Source: Leclercia sp. LSNIH1 (GTDB lineage: Bacteria; Pseudomonadota; Gammaproteobacteria; Enterobacterales; Enterobacteriaceae). From it: a DNA stretch of 58,627 nt. This document shows positions 33,567 through 42,638 of the stretch, piece by piece (the first letter of the stretch is position 1; every line of letters begins with the position of its first letter). Both the position numbers and the translations under genes were made by a program. The stretch covers positions 1 to 58,627 of the forward strand of contig NZ_CP026169.1 of NCBI RefSeq assembly GCF_002902985.1, read 5' to 3'. Below the pieces are notes generated by a model that worked only from the letters and a program-made list of their open reading frames with translations, ran no database searches and was not told the DNA's origin.

Positions 33567-34358
33567 GTGAATTTGCCTACGCCCGAAACCTACGATGAAC
33601 TTCAGAGAGCCTACGATTTTTTTAATGAGAAGCTATTCAGCAACGAGCTGCCGCCATGCCTGATAACGTTGCAGCGTGAGAAGCGAACGTATGGCTATTG
33701 TTCCTTTAAGCGTTTCGTCGGCCGTGAGAGTGGGTACACGGTAGACGAGATCGCTATGAATCCGGTGTATTTCTCGATCAGAACCATAAAGGCCACGCTT
33801 TCAACACTGGTGCATGAGATGGTTCATCAGTGGCAATTCCATTTTGGCGAGCCTGGCCGCCGTGGCTATCACAACAAACAGTGGGCGGCCCGGATGGAAC
33901 GGGTAGGACTAATGCCTTCTGATACCGGCGAACCGGGAGGCAGGAAAGTGGGCCAGAGCATGACCCATTATATTATTGCCGGTGGCCCTTTCGATATGGC
34001 CTGTGATGAACTGCTGACAGGCCATTTCCGGCTTTCCTGGATGGACAGGTTTCCGCCTTACCAGCCTAAGCCTGGCGCTGTGCTAAGCCCTACAGGAAAA
34101 GGCTATATTGACGACGAGGAAGATGATAGCGAACACGAACAGGAGGTGGAGGAAGGGCGCGACCCGGTTGAACTCGACGACGAGATCATAGAGGCCATGC
34201 GATTTGTAACCCCGCCGCCTGAAGCGCCGGTGAACAAAACAAACCGGGAAAAGTACAGCTGCCCGGTGTGTCATATCAATCTCTGGGGTAAACCGGGGAT
34301 AGTGGTTTACTGTGGTGGCGAGCACTGTAATAAAGCCGCGTTAGTAGTCTTAAAATAA
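33567..34358 (+). CDS. SprT-like zinc metalloprotease
   Basis: 263 residues from GTG 33567, which has GAGG 9 bp upstream. SprT domain: TYDELQRAYDFFNEKLFSNE, then the zinc site LVHEMVHQWQFHFG (HExxH) with a further His in YHNKQW. An acidic linker (DDEEDDSEHEQEVEEG) and a C-terminal zinc ribbon (YSCPVCHINLW and CGGEHCNK) follow. SprT/Spartan proteases degrade proteins crosslinked to DNA. Next to mucAB this suggests DNA-damage repair or removal of stuck proteins during entry; inference. Confidence 0.88.
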   Translation: MNLPTPETYDELQRAYDFFNEKLFSNELPPCLITLQREKRTYGYCSFKRFVGRESGYTVDEIAMNPVYFSIRTIKATLSTLVHEMVHQWQFHFGEPGRRGYHNKQWAARMERVGLMPSDTGEPGGRKVGQSMTHYIIAGGPFDMACDELLTGHFRLSWMDRFPPYQPKPGAVLSPTGKGYIDDEEDDSEHEQEVEEGRDPVELDDEIIEAMRFVTPPPEAPVNKTNREKYSCPVCHINLWGKPGIVVYCGGEHCNKAALVVLK

Positions 34359-34385
34359 AGTCCTTTCGGACTTTATTTTTTTTCC
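34353..34385. terminator. Bidirectional terminator
   Basis: AATAAAGTCC-TTTC-GGACTTTATT with a T-run, between two convergent genes. Confidence 0.9.
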
Positions 34386-34714
34386 ATTTCCGAGGTCGTG
34401 ATGTTATTAATGCTGTACTTCGCGGCTTCTTTTAAAACAGTTTCAGCAAGGCTTGCTGGTATCCAGACCTGAACTAATTTTAATGGTTCGCCGTTCTCGG
34501 CTTTAAGAGTGGTGTTCTGGTACAAATCCCAGATTCGCTTAACGGTGCTGGAAATGTTTTGCTTGGAACGGCCTACTCGCGTGGCTACGTCTGATGATTT
34601 CTCACCTTTGACAAGCACGGAATAGCCAATATCTGTTGTGATGTGTGCAAAGGAAGCCATTTGCGGCAGCAGCTGTTTCCATTCTGTTTCTGAAATTCTG
34701 TTTTTCTGAGCCAT
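34373..34714 (-). CDS. ardK: ArdK-type KorA/TrfB-family repressor
   Basis: 113 residues from ATG 34714, with GGAGG 9 bp upstream. ISETEWKQLLPQMASF then GYSVLVKGEKSSDVATRVGR and SKQNISSTVKRIWDLYQ match the KorA/TrfB helix-turn-helix pattern. In IncN plasmids ArdK represses the CUP promoters. Its own promoter carries the same GTCAATACAAGTAC box, so it most likely regulates itself and all CUP genes. The gene name is from context and family and not proven. Confidence 0.8.
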   Translation of the reverse strand: MAQKNRISETEWKQLLPQMASFAHITTDIGYSVLVKGEKSSDVATRVGRSKQNISSTVKRIWDLYQNTTLKAENGEPLKLVQVWIPASLAETVLKEAAKYSINNITTSEMEKK

Positions 34715-34745
34715 CTGTGGCGCCTCCGTAGTTTTGGTTACAGAA

Positions 34746-34784
34746 AGGATATACTCAGAATAAACTGGGGTCAATACAAGTACG
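34746..34784 (-). promoter_or_regulatory. ardK promoter with CUP-type box
   Basis: On minus: TTGACC (34774-34769), 17 bp, TATCCT (34751-34746). The box GTCAATACAAGTAC lies at 34770-34783, overlapping the -35 exactly as in the CUP promoters. Confidence 0.82.
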
Positions 34785-35200
34785 ATTTTTATAAACTTTA
34801 TTTTATTTGAGGGTGAGGCCCGGTGCGGCAGCAGCGCGGGCCTCGATGGTGCCGCGAAGGTGCTGGCGCCATGCTTGGATTAAAACATGAACCGTGAAGA
34901 ACTGCGAAACTTGTTTTCGCGGTTCTGAGGGGTTGACCGAGCCGCGAAGCGGCGCTGGTAAGCGATGATATGCACATATCCACAGGCATATTTTTAAAAG
35001 GTATTTTATAGATTTTTTATCTTTTTAAAGTCTTTTAGAGCTATATAACTCATTGATTTAAAATCATAAATAAGTGTTATCTCTGGGAATCCGCCCACCT
35101 TGTTATGGGAATTGGCCCACCTATCTATGGGAAACACCCCACCTTACTATGGGAATTAGCCCACCTTGTTATGGGAATTGGCCCACCTTAGACGAAACTG
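34785..35200 (+). other. oriV: DnaA-like box, AT-rich DNA and five 22-bp iterons
   Basis: CATATCCACAGG near 34975 contains a one-mismatch DnaA box. About 90 bp of AT-rich sequence follow (34987-35076). Five iterons start at 35084, 35106, 35128, 35150 and 35172, exactly 22 bp apart, with core TGGGAATTGGCCCACCTT. This is the standard layout of an iteron-controlled origin with a Rep_3-type initiator. Left of it (34785-34960) are GC-rich dyads of unknown role. No gene. Confidence 0.85.
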
Positions 35201-35273
35201 TAAAAAATGTATTTACTTGTTTGAACTTTGTGGTAGTGTGGAGAGTAATTTTTAACCCACAAAGGCAAGGCTC

Positions 35274-35993
35274 ATGGATAAGTTGCTGAACAAAAAGATA
35301 AAAGTTAAGCAGTCTAACGAGCTTACCGAAGCTGCTTACTACCTCTCGCTAAAAGCAAAGCGCGTTCTCTGGTTATGTCTTATGCAGACGTATTTCACAG
35401 CTTCAGTAAGCGAAGATGATGATGAGATGGCTGTACTCGGTGACTCTACTTTCAAAGTAAAGGTGGCTGACTATGAGCAAATTTTTCAGGTAAGCCGTAA
35501 CCAGGCTATCAAGGATGTTAAAGAAGGCGTGTTTGAGTTAAGCCGTTCTGCGGTAATCTTTTACCCGAAAGAAGGGAGTTTTGACTGCGTCGCGCGCCCC
35601 TGGCTAACAGAGGCTGGCAGCCGATCAGCTCGTGGTATCTGGGAAATCGAATTTAACCATAAACTCCTGCGGTACATTTACGGCCTGACGAACCAGTTCA
35701 CCACCTACTCGCTCCGCGATTGTGGCAGTCTTCGAAATCCACGGACGATCCGCCTTTATGAAAGTCTTGCTCAATTCAAATCTTCAGGCTTATGGGTTAC
35801 TACTCATGCTTGGTTAAATGACCGTTTCCTTTTGCCGGAATCCCAACAGAAGAACTTGGCAGAGTTGAAACGATCTTTCCTTGATCCTGCACTCAAGCAG
35901 ATAAATGAGAAAACACCTTTACTTGCTAAGTATAGTATTGATGATTCAGGAAAATTTCTGTTCTCAATAATTGATAAGCAAAATCCCGTCTGA
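35274..35993 (+). CDS. repA: RepA replication initiator, IncN type (Rep_3 family)
   Basis: 239 residues with two winged-helix domains: LTEAAYYLSLKAKRVLWLCL and later the DNA-contacting C-terminal domain with YSLRDCGSLRNPRTIRLYES. Monomers bind iterons and open the origin; dimers couple iterons and limit copy number. The start lies 80 bp after the iterons. TTGAAC-17-AGTAAT near 35221 may be the promoter. It is a typical IncN replicon. Confidence 0.95.
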   Translation: MDKLLNKKIKVKQSNELTEAAYYLSLKAKRVLWLCLMQTYFTASVSEDDDEMAVLGDSTFKVKVADYEQIFQVSRNQAIKDVKEGVFELSRSAVIFYPKEGSFDCVARPWLTEAGSRSARGIWEIEFNHKLLRYIYGLTNQFTTYSLRDCGSLRNPRTIRLYESLAQFKSSGLWVTTHAWLNDRFLLPESQQKNLAELKRSFLDPALKQINEKTPLLAKYSIDDSGKFLFSIIDKQNPV

Positions 35994-36049
35994 CATAAAT
36001 CAGCACACATGAGCCTGTCATTTGACAAATTTTTGTCATGAAGATGGGC

Positions 36050-38065
36050 GAATTTCCACACAGCACCGGCGCCCGGCAAGGTGGGCGGATTCCCACACGG
36101 CACCGGCGCCCGGCAAGGTGGGCGGATTCCCACACGGCACCGGCGCCCGGCAAGGTGGGCGGATTCCCACACGGCTCCGGCGCCCGGCAAGGTGGGCGGA
36201 TTCCCACACGGCACCGGCGCCCGGCAAGGTGGGCGGATTCCCACACGGCTCCGGCGCCCGGAAAGGGTGGGCGGATTTCCACACAGCACCGGCGCCCGGC
36301 AAGGTGGGCGGATTCCCACACGGCACCGGCGCCCGGCAAGGTGGGCGGATTCCCACACAGCACCGGCGCCCGGCAAGGTGGGCGGATTCCCACACGGCAC
36401 CGGCGCCCGGCAAGGTGGGCGGATTCCCACACGGCACCGGCGCCCGGCAAGGTGGGCGGATTTCCACACGGCACCGGCGCCCGGCAAGGTGGGCGGATTC
36501 CCACACGGCACCGGCGCCCGGCAAGGTGGGCGGATTCCCACACAGCACCGGCGCCCGGCAAGGTGGGCGGATTCCCACACGGCACCGGCGCCCGGCAAGG
36601 TGGGCGGATTCCCACACGGCTCCGGCGCCCGGAAAGGGTGGGCGGATTTCCACACAGCACCGGCGCCCGGCAAGGTGGGCGGATTCCCACACGGCACCGG
36701 CGCCCGGAAAGGGTGGGCGGATTTCCACACAGCACCGGCGCCCGGCAAGGTGGGCGGATTTCCACACGGCACCGGCGCCCGGCAAGGTGGGCGGATTCCC
36801 ACACGGCACCGGCGCCCGGCAAGGTGGGCGGATTCCCACACGGCTCCGGCGCCCGGCAAGGTGGGCGGATTCCCACACGGCACCGGCGCCCGGCAAGGTG
36901 GGCGGATTCCCACACGGCTCCGGCGCCCGGAAAGGGTGGGCGGATTTCCACACAGCACCGGCGCCCGGCAAGGTGGGCGGATTCCCACACGGCACCGGCG
37001 CCCGGCAAGGTGGGCGGATTCCCACACGGCTCCGGCGCCCGGAAAGGGTGGGCGGATTTCCACACAGCACCGGCGCCCGGCAAGGTGGGCGGATTCCCAC
37101 ACGGCACCGGCGCCCGGAAAGGGTGGGCGGATTTCCACACAGCACCGGCGCCCGGCAAGGTGGGCGGATTTCCACACGGCACCGGCGCCCGGCAAGGTGG
37201 GGGGATTCCCACACGGCACCGGCGCCCGGCAAGGTGGGCGGATTCCCACACGGCACCGGCGCCCGGCAAGGTGGGCGGATTCCCACACAGCACCGGCGCC
37301 CGGCAAGGTGGGCGGATTCCCACACAGCACCGGCGCCCGGCAAGGTGGGCGGATTCCCACACGGCACCGGCGCCCGGCAAGGTGGGCGGATTTCCACACG
37401 GCTCCGGCGCCCGGAAAGGGTGGGCGGATTTCCACACAGCACCGGCGCCCGGCAAGGTGGGCGGATTCCCACACGGCACCGGCGCCCGGCAAGGTGGGCG
37501 GATTCCCACACGGCTCCGGCGCCCGGAAAGGGTGGGCGGATTTCCACACAGCACCGGCGCCCGGCAAGGTGGGCGGATTCCCACACGGCACCGGCGCCCG
37601 GAAAGGGTGGGCGGATTTCCACACAGCACCGGCGCCCGGCAAGGTGGGCGGATTTCCACACGGCACCGGCGCCCGGCAAGGTGGGGGGATTCCCACACGG
37701 CACCGGCGCCCGGCAAGGTGGGCGGATTCCCACACGGCACCGGCGCCCGGCAAGGTGGGCGGATTCCCACACAGCACCGGCGCCCGGCAAGGTGGGCGGA
37801 TTCCCACACAGCACCGGCGCCCGGCAAGGTGGGCGGATTCCCACACGGCACCGGCGCCCGGCAAGGTGGGCGGATTTCCACACGGCACCGGCACCCGGCA
37901 AGGTGGGCGGATTCCCACACGGCACCGGCGCCCGGCAAGGTGGGCGGATTTCCACACAGCACCGGCGCCCGGCAAGGTGGGTGGATTCCCACACGGCACC
38001 GGCGCCCGGTAAGGTGGGCGGATTTCCACACGACAGCGGCGCCCGGCAAGATGGGCGGATTCCCA
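36050..38065. repeat. Array of about 54 tandem 37-bp iterons downstream of repA
   Basis: The unit contains GGCGCCCGGCAAGGTGGGCG and ATTCCCACAC, mostly 37 bp; some units with AAAGGGTG are 38 bp. The complement of its core (TGGGAATCCGCCCACCTTG) is the same as the first oriV iteron, so RepA should bind the array. Variants differ at CGGCACC/CGGCTCC/CAGCACC and TTCCC/TTTCC. Long open frames in all phases are due to the repeat and encode nothing. IncN plasmids are known to have 37-bp iterons here; they act in copy control and incompatibility. Confidence 0.93.
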
Positions 38066-38082
38066 TATCGACATGTATGTAG

Positions 38083-38404
38083 CTTGTGTTATCCGTGGAT
38101 TGTGCAGCTCAGCGGGTCGCTGGTCGTATGGCGTAGTGTCCCCCGTAACCGGCCGCGTGCGGCCGCTAACTCGCAGTACGGCGCCGCGACCCGAAGGCGG
38201 GCCGCCGTTCCCGCGCGCAGGCGCGCGGCGCCCACTGCGCACCCCCGTGGGGGACATACGGCAGCTGTGTGGCGGTGAGCGGGATTAGGGCTTTGCAGGG
38301 AGGGGGCTGGGTCGGGCGATACGTTCAGCATTGCGGTTTCCGGCGATTTGCGGCCGGTGCCCGTTTAACTCCGGCGTGGTCGCCTTCCATGCCCTGACGG
38401 CATA
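38083..38404 (+). repeat. Inverted partial CUP element
   Basis: Matches the GC-rich body of CUP in opposite direction, from TTATCCGTGGATTGTGCAGC to GGTCGCCTTCCATGCCCTGA, with diverged parts. The promoter half is missing. It lies between the iteron array and the resolvase gene. Confidence 0.8.
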
Positions 38405-38433
38405 AGAAAATAAAACCGCCATGCTGCGGTCAT

Positions 38434-39003
38434 TCATGATTTTGTGGTGTAGCGATAAATAGTCATGCGAGAAACGTTGAAGCGCTTAGCAACTGCACCA
38501 ACTGTCATTTCAGGATCAGCAAGTAAGATTCTAATTTGTTTAACATCTTCTTCAGAAAGTGACGGTTTTCTCCCTCCCACACGGCCCCTTGCGCGTGCAG
38601 CTGCAAGGCCTGAGCGCGTTCTTTCAATATTGCGGTTGCGTTCAAAGCTAGAGAATATCGCCATCAGATGAGTATAGATTTCCCCTATAACTGGCGCATT
38701 TGTGTCTATTCTGTCCTTGATGGCTATGAAAGTTATTCCGCGTTTCTTCAGGTCGTCGAGTAAAGTAATGACTTGACCCAATGAACCGCCGAGCCGATCT
38801 AGTGCCCAAACTACTAGGGTATCTCCCTCGCGCAATGCTTTCAGGCAGTTCTCCAGTTCCGGCGCACCTTTTTTGTCGCGCTTTGGGCCGCTACGTGAGG
38901 TCTGATCCTGATAGATTTGCTCACATCCAGCTTTTGTTAGTTCGTCAACCTGGTGCGCCACATCCTGAAGATGCGTAGATTTACGTGCATAGCCGATTTT
39001 CAT
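38434..39003 (-). CDS. resP: Serine resolvase (plasmid multimer resolution)
   Basis: 189 residues. Catalytic N-terminus MKIGYARKSTHLQDVAHQVD with active serine in RKS, LVVWALDRLGGSLGQVI, and a C-terminal helix-turn-helix (TVGAVAKRFNVSRMTIYRYT). It probably resolves plasmid dimers at the region upstream. Name from its usual IncN position; a Tn3-type tnpR origin is possible. Confidence 0.85.
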   Translation of the reverse strand: MKIGYARKSTHLQDVAHQVDELTKAGCEQIYQDQTSRSGPKRDKKGAPELENCLKALREGDTLVVWALDRLGGSLGQVITLLDDLKKRGITFIAIKDRIDTNAPVIGEIYTHLMAIFSSFERNRNIERTRSGLAAARARGRVGGRKPSLSEEDVKQIRILLADPEMTVGAVAKRFNVSRMTIYRYTTKS

Positions 39004-39193
39004 TCTTTTCTCGCTAATTAGTTATGGGGTTATTGTTATGTTGATACAGTAACGAGTTTTGTTACATGAGGGGAGTCATTTTTCGGGAGAAGTCAGGACT
39101 TTTCAAGACTGTCACAAAAACCATCGTTTTTGATACATTAATTTAACCAATAGGTTGCAGATCAAATCGCCTGTAACAGCCTTTCTGGCTGTT
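39004..39193. other. Probable res site, interrupted by the integron at its far end
   Basis: AT-rich spacer upstream of the resolvase with degenerate dyads (GATACAGTAACGAGTTTTGT and GTCACAAAAACCATCG-type words). The integron enters at 39193/39194 with duplicated CTGTT. Tn402-type integrons are known to choose res sites, which supports the assignment. Confidence 0.6.
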
Positions 39194-39395
39194 TGTCGTT
39201 TTCAGAAGACGGCTGCACTGAACGTCAGAAGCCGACTGCACTATAGCAGCGGAGGGGTTGGATCCATCAGGCAACGACGGGCTGCTGCCGGCCATCAGCG
39301 GACGCAGGGAGGACTTTCCGCAACCGGCCGTTCGATGCGGCACCGATGGCCTTCGCGCAGGGGTAGTGAATCCGCCAGGATTGACTTGCGCTGCC

Positions 39396-40409
39396 CTACC
39401 TCTCACTAGTGAGGGGCGGCAGCGCATCAAGCGGTGAGCGCACTCCGGCACCGCCAACTTTCAGCACATGCGTGTAAATCATCGTCGTAGAGACGTCGGA
39501 ATGGCCGAGCAGATCCTGCACGGTTCGAATGTCGTAACCGCTGCGGAGCAAGGCCGTCGCGAACGAGTGGCGGAGGGTGTGCGGTGTGGCGGGCTTCGTG
39601 ATGCCTGCTTGTTCTACGGCACGTTTGAAGGCGCGCTGAAAGGTCTGGTCATACATGTGATGGCGACGCACGACACCGCTCCGTGGATCGGTCGAATGCG
39701 TGTGCTGCGCAAAAACCCAGAACCACGGCCAGGAATGCCCGGCGCGCGGATACTTCCGCTCAAGGGCGTCGGGAAGCGCAACGCCGCTGCGGCCCTCGGC
39801 CTGGTCCTTCAGCCACCATGCCCGTGCACGCGACAGCTGCTCGCGCAGGCTGGGTGCCAAGCTCTCGGGTAACATCAAGGCCCGATCCTTGGAGCCCTTG
39901 CCCTCCCGCACGATGATCGTGCCGTGATCGAAATCCAGATCCTTGACCCGCAGTTGCAAACCCTCACTGATCCGCATGCCCGTTCCATACAGAAGCTGGG
40001 CGAACAAACGATGCTCGCCTTCCAGAAAACCGAGGATGCGAACCACTTCATCCGGGGTCAGCACCACCGGCAAGCGCCGCGACGGCCGAGGTCTTCCGAT
40101 CTCCTGAAGCCAGGGCAGATCCGTGCACAGCACCTTGCCGTAGAAGAACAGCAAGGCCGCCAATGCCTGACGATGCGTGGAGACCGAAACCTTGCGCTCG
40201 TTCGCCAGCCAGGACAGAAATGCCTCGACTTCGCTGCTGCCCAAGGTTGCCGGGTGACGCACACCGTGGAAACGGATGAAGGCACGAACCCAGTGGACAT
40301 AAGCCTGTTCGGTTCGTAAACTGTAATGCAAGTAGCGTATGCGCTCACGCAACTGGTCCAGAACCTTGACCGAACGCAGCGGTGGTAACGGCGCAGTGGC
40401 GGTTTTCAT
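39396..40409 (-). CDS. intI1: Class 1 integron integrase IntI1
   Basis: 337-residue tyrosine recombinase. Catalytic residues: Arg in [19 protein letters not shown], His in LGHSDVST, Tyr in [12 protein letters not shown]. Residues 32 and 39 are Arg and His. It recombines attC cassettes at attI1. Full length. Confidence 0.97.
40294..40322 (+). promoter_or_regulatory. Cassette promoter Pc, hybrid type PcH1
   Basis: TGGACA (40294-40299), 17 bp, TAAACT (40317-40322), inside intI1 on the opposite strand. This pair is the PcH1 variant. A second promoter P2 is not formed: TTGTTA and TACAGT near 40413-40438 are only 14 bp apart (no GGG insertion). Confidence 0.88.
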
Positions 40410-40481
40410 GGCTTGTTATGACTGTTTTTTTGTACAGTCTATGCCTCGGGCATCCAAGCAGCAAGCGCGTTACGCCGTGGG

Positions 40482-40546
40482 TCGATGTTTGATGTTATGG
40501 AGCAGCAACGATGTTACGCAGCAGGGCAGTCGCCCTAAAACAAAGT
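40482..40546 (+). other. attI1 recombination site
   Basis: Ends with ACAAAGTTA, crossover after G at 40545. Typical 5' conserved segment directly before the cassette. Confidence 0.85.
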
Positions 40547-40564
40547 TAACCCAGGATGAGAACC

Positions 40565-41038
40565 TTGAAAGTATCATTGATGGCTGCGAAAGCGAAAAAC
40601 GGCGTGATTGGTTGCGGTCCAGACATACCCTGGTCCGCGAAAGGGGAGCAGCTACTTTTTAAAGCATTGACCTACAATCAGTGGCTTCTGGTGGGTCGCA
40701 AGACGTTTGAATCTATGGGCGCACTCCCCAATAGGAAATACGCGGTCGTTACCCGCTCAGGTTGGACATCAAATGATGACAATGTAGTTGTATTTCAGTC
40801 AATCGAAGAGGCCATGGACAGGCTAGCTGAATTCACCGGTCACGTTATAGTGTCTGGTGGCGGAGAAATTTACCGAGAAACATTACCCATGGCCTCTACG
40901 CTCCACTTATCGACGATCGACATCGAGCCAGAGGGGGATGTTTTCTTCCCGAGTATTCCAAATACCTTCGAAGTTGTTTTTGAGCAACACTTTACTTCAA
41001 ACATTAACTATTGCTATCAAATTTGGAAAAAGGGTTAA
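40565..41038 (+). CDS. dfrA14: Trimethoprim-resistant dihydrofolate reductase, DfrA14-like
   Basis: 157 residues starting at TTG 40565, as usual for this gene group ([20 protein letters not shown]). Family A Dfr. [20 protein letters not shown] and [20 protein letters not shown] are the NADPH and substrate regions. [20 protein letters not shown] separates it from DfrA5. It replaces trimethoprim-sensitive host DHFR. Transcribed from Pc. A close DfrA variant (for example DfrA30) cannot be excluded without alignment. Confidence 0.9.
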   Translation: MKVSLMAAKAKNGVIGCGPDIPWSAKGEQLLFKALTYNQWLLVGRKTFESMGALPNRKYAVVTRSGWTSNDDNVVVFQSIEEAMDRLAEFTGHVIVSGGGEIYRETLPMASTLHLSTIDIEPEGDVFFPSIPNTFEVVFEQHFTSNINYCYQIWKKG

Positions 41039-41115
41039 CAAAGCTATGCAATCGACGGCAAAAAGCTTCGTTCGCTTCGCGCACTACGCCTTTTCCGCGA
41101 TTGATAGCGACGTTA
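41034..41115 (+). other. attC site of the dfrA cassette
   Basis: Begins GTTAACA at the dfrA stop and ends GTTATGTG at 41112. The imperfect dyad GCAATCGACGGC/GCGATTGATAGCG lies between. The cassette spans 40546-41112. Confidence 0.85.
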
Positions 41116-41128
41116 TGTGAATATTGAA

Positions 41129-41275
41129 ATGAGCATTCCAAAGAAAGGAAGTAGAAAAATTATCGTGGGCGAAAATGAGTTTTTGTGGCTCATTAGGTCA
41201 AAACTCACATATTCGCAGGACTGTTTAGGTACAGAAATGACTGCGGTCGTTGAACCGGATGCCGGTCCTCACTGA
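41129..41275 (+). CDS. Start of a second cassette ORF fused to mobC-region DNA
   Basis: 48 codons: MSIPKKGSRKIIVGENEFLW, then about 13 more to SQDC. The original reading frame seems to end at about 41218, where mobC-type DNA joins; the last about 18 residues are therefore foreign. No attC follows. Probably a dead cassette remnant. Confidence 0.55.
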   Translation: MSIPKKGSRKIIVGENEFLWLIRSKLTYSQDCLGTEMTAVVEPDAGPH

Positions 41276-41483
41276 TGAAGAAGTGAACACCGTACGGGAA
41301 TCGTGCCGGCAGCTTGGAGCTATCGGCCGGAACCTCAACCAGGTGGCCAGGGCCTTGAACATCGAGTTCAGGGAAAGTGACAAGCTCAAGCAAGAGGCCA
41401 TCGAAAAACTGGCCGAACGGATCGACCAGCATTTGGACCATGTGTCTGAGCTGTTCGATAAGACCTGGAGCCGGTGGCACGAT
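41250..41483 (+). pseudogene. mobC: mobC fragment
   Basis: About 78 codons: MPVLTDEEVNTVRESCRQLG and LGAIGRNLNQVARALNIEFR, typical of the MobC mobilisation accessory family. It lacks the N-terminal DNA-binding part and runs into integron IRt DNA at 41484. Known in the dfrA14-mobC-IS6100 arrangement. Confidence 0.75.
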
Positions 41484-41606
41484 TGTCATTTTCAGAAGAC
41501 GACTGCACCAGTTGATTGGGCGTAATGGCTGTTGTGCAGCCAGCTCCTGACAGTTCAATATCAGAAGTGATCTGCACCAATCTCGACTATGCTCAATACT
41601 CGTGTG
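41484..41606 (+). repeat. Inner 123-bp IRt copy left of IS6100
   Basis: Starts TGTCATTTTCAGAAGACGAC and is the exact inverse of 42516-42638 as far as I compared. Both 123-bp and 152-bp segments beside IS6100 are as described for In4. Confidence 0.9.
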
Positions 41607-42486
41607 GGCTCTGTTGCAAAAATCGTGAAGCTTGAGCATGCTTGGCGGAGATTGGACGGACGGAACGATGACGGATTTCAAGTGGCGCCATTTCCAGGGT
41701 GATGTGATCCTGTGGGCGGTGCGCTGGTATTGTCGCTATCCGATCAGCTATCGCGACCTTGAGGAAATGCTGGCGGAACGCGGCATTTCGGTCGACCATA
41801 CGACGATCTATCGCTGGGTCCAGTGCTACGCCCCGGAGATGGAGAAGCGGCTGCGCTGGTTCTGGCGGCGTGGCTTTGATCCGAGCTGGCGCCTGGATGA
41901 AACCTACGTCAAGGTGCGGGGCAAGTGGACCTACCTGTACCGGGCAGTCGACAAGCGGGGCGACACGATCGATTTCTACCTGTCGCCGACCCGCAGCGCC
42001 AAGGCAGCGAAGCGGTTCCTGGGCAAGGCCCTGCGAGGCCTGAAGCACTGGGAAAAGCCTGCCACGCTCAATACCGACAAAGCGCCGAGCTATGGTGCAG
42101 CGATCACCGAATTGAAGCGCGAAGGAAAGCTGGACCGGGAGACGGCCCACCGGCAGGTGAAGTATCTCAATAACGTGATCGAGGCCGATCACGGAAAGCT
42201 CAAGATACTGATCAAGCCGGTGCGCGGTTTCAAATCGATCCCCACGGCCTATGCCACGATCAAGGGATTCGAAGTCATGCGAGCCCTGCGCAAAGGACAG
42301 GCTCGCCCCTGGTGCCTGCAGCCCGGCATCAGGGGCGAGGTGCGCCTTGTGGAGAGAGCTTTTGGCATTGGGCCCTCGGCGCTGACGGAGGCCATGGGCA
42401 TGCTCAACCACCATTTCGCAGCAGCCGCCTGATCGGCGCAGAGCGACAGCCTACCTCTGACTGCCGCCAATCTTTGCAACAGAGCC
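41607..42486 (+). mobile_element. IS6100 (IS6 family)
   Basis: Exactly 880 bp between GGCTCTGTTGCAAA and its inverse. Intact. Confidence 0.96.
41668..42432 (+). CDS. tnpA: IS6100 transposase
   Basis: 254 residues from ATG 41668. DDE residues in RLDETYVKV, LNTDKAPSYG and NVIEADHGKLK. Related to IS26 TnpA but distinct. Full length. Confidence 0.95.
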   Translation: MTDFKWRHFQGDVILWAVRWYCRYPISYRDLEEMLAERGISVDHTTIYRWVQCYAPEMEKRLRWFWRRGFDPSWRLDETYVKVRGKWTYLYRAVDKRGDTIDFYLSPTRSAKAAKRFLGKALRGLKHWEKPATLNTDKAPSYGAAITELKREGKLDRETAHRQVKYLNNVIEADHGKLKILIKPVRGFKSIPTAYATIKGFEVMRALRKGQARPWCLQPGIRGEVRLVERAFGIGPSALTEAMGMLNHHFAAAA

Positions 42487-42638
42487 TCCGTCGCCATGCT
42501 CACCTCGCTTTGGTGCACACGAGTATTGAGCATAGTCGAGATTGGTGCAGATCACTTCTGATATTGAACTGTCAGGAGCTGGCTGCACAACAGCCATTAC
42601 GCCCAATCAACTGGTGCAGTCGTCTTCTGAAAATGACA
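42487..42638 (-). repeat. Outer 152-bp integron end with terminal IRt
   Basis: Contains the 123-bp inverse repeat of 41484-41606 and forms the right boundary of the integron, followed by CTGTT. Confidence 0.9.

Larger units (their letters stand above)
39194..42638. mobile_element. Class 1 integron of Tn402 origin (IRi-intI1-dfrA-mobC'-IS6100-IRt)
   Basis: IRi TGTCGTTTTCAGAAGACGGC starts at 39194. The outer IRt, complement of TGTCATTTTCAGAAGACGAC, ends at 42638. CTGTT at 39189-39193 and 42639-42643 is a perfect 5-bp duplication. qacEdelta1, sul1 and the tni genes are absent, so movement would need Tni proteins in trans. The IS6100 end resembles that of In4. Confidence 0.95.

Noticed and set aside
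36050..38065. CRISPR array
   Set aside because: The 37-bp units are directly adjacent with no unique spacers, no cas genes are present, and the unit matches the oriV iteron.
35804..38278. Very long open frames (640-820 codons) on both strands across the iteron field
   Set aside because: They come from stop-free 37-bp repeats (37 is not a multiple of 3, so all phases repeat the same words) and encode only repeated Pro/Gly/Arg/Cys/His-rich strings without start signals.
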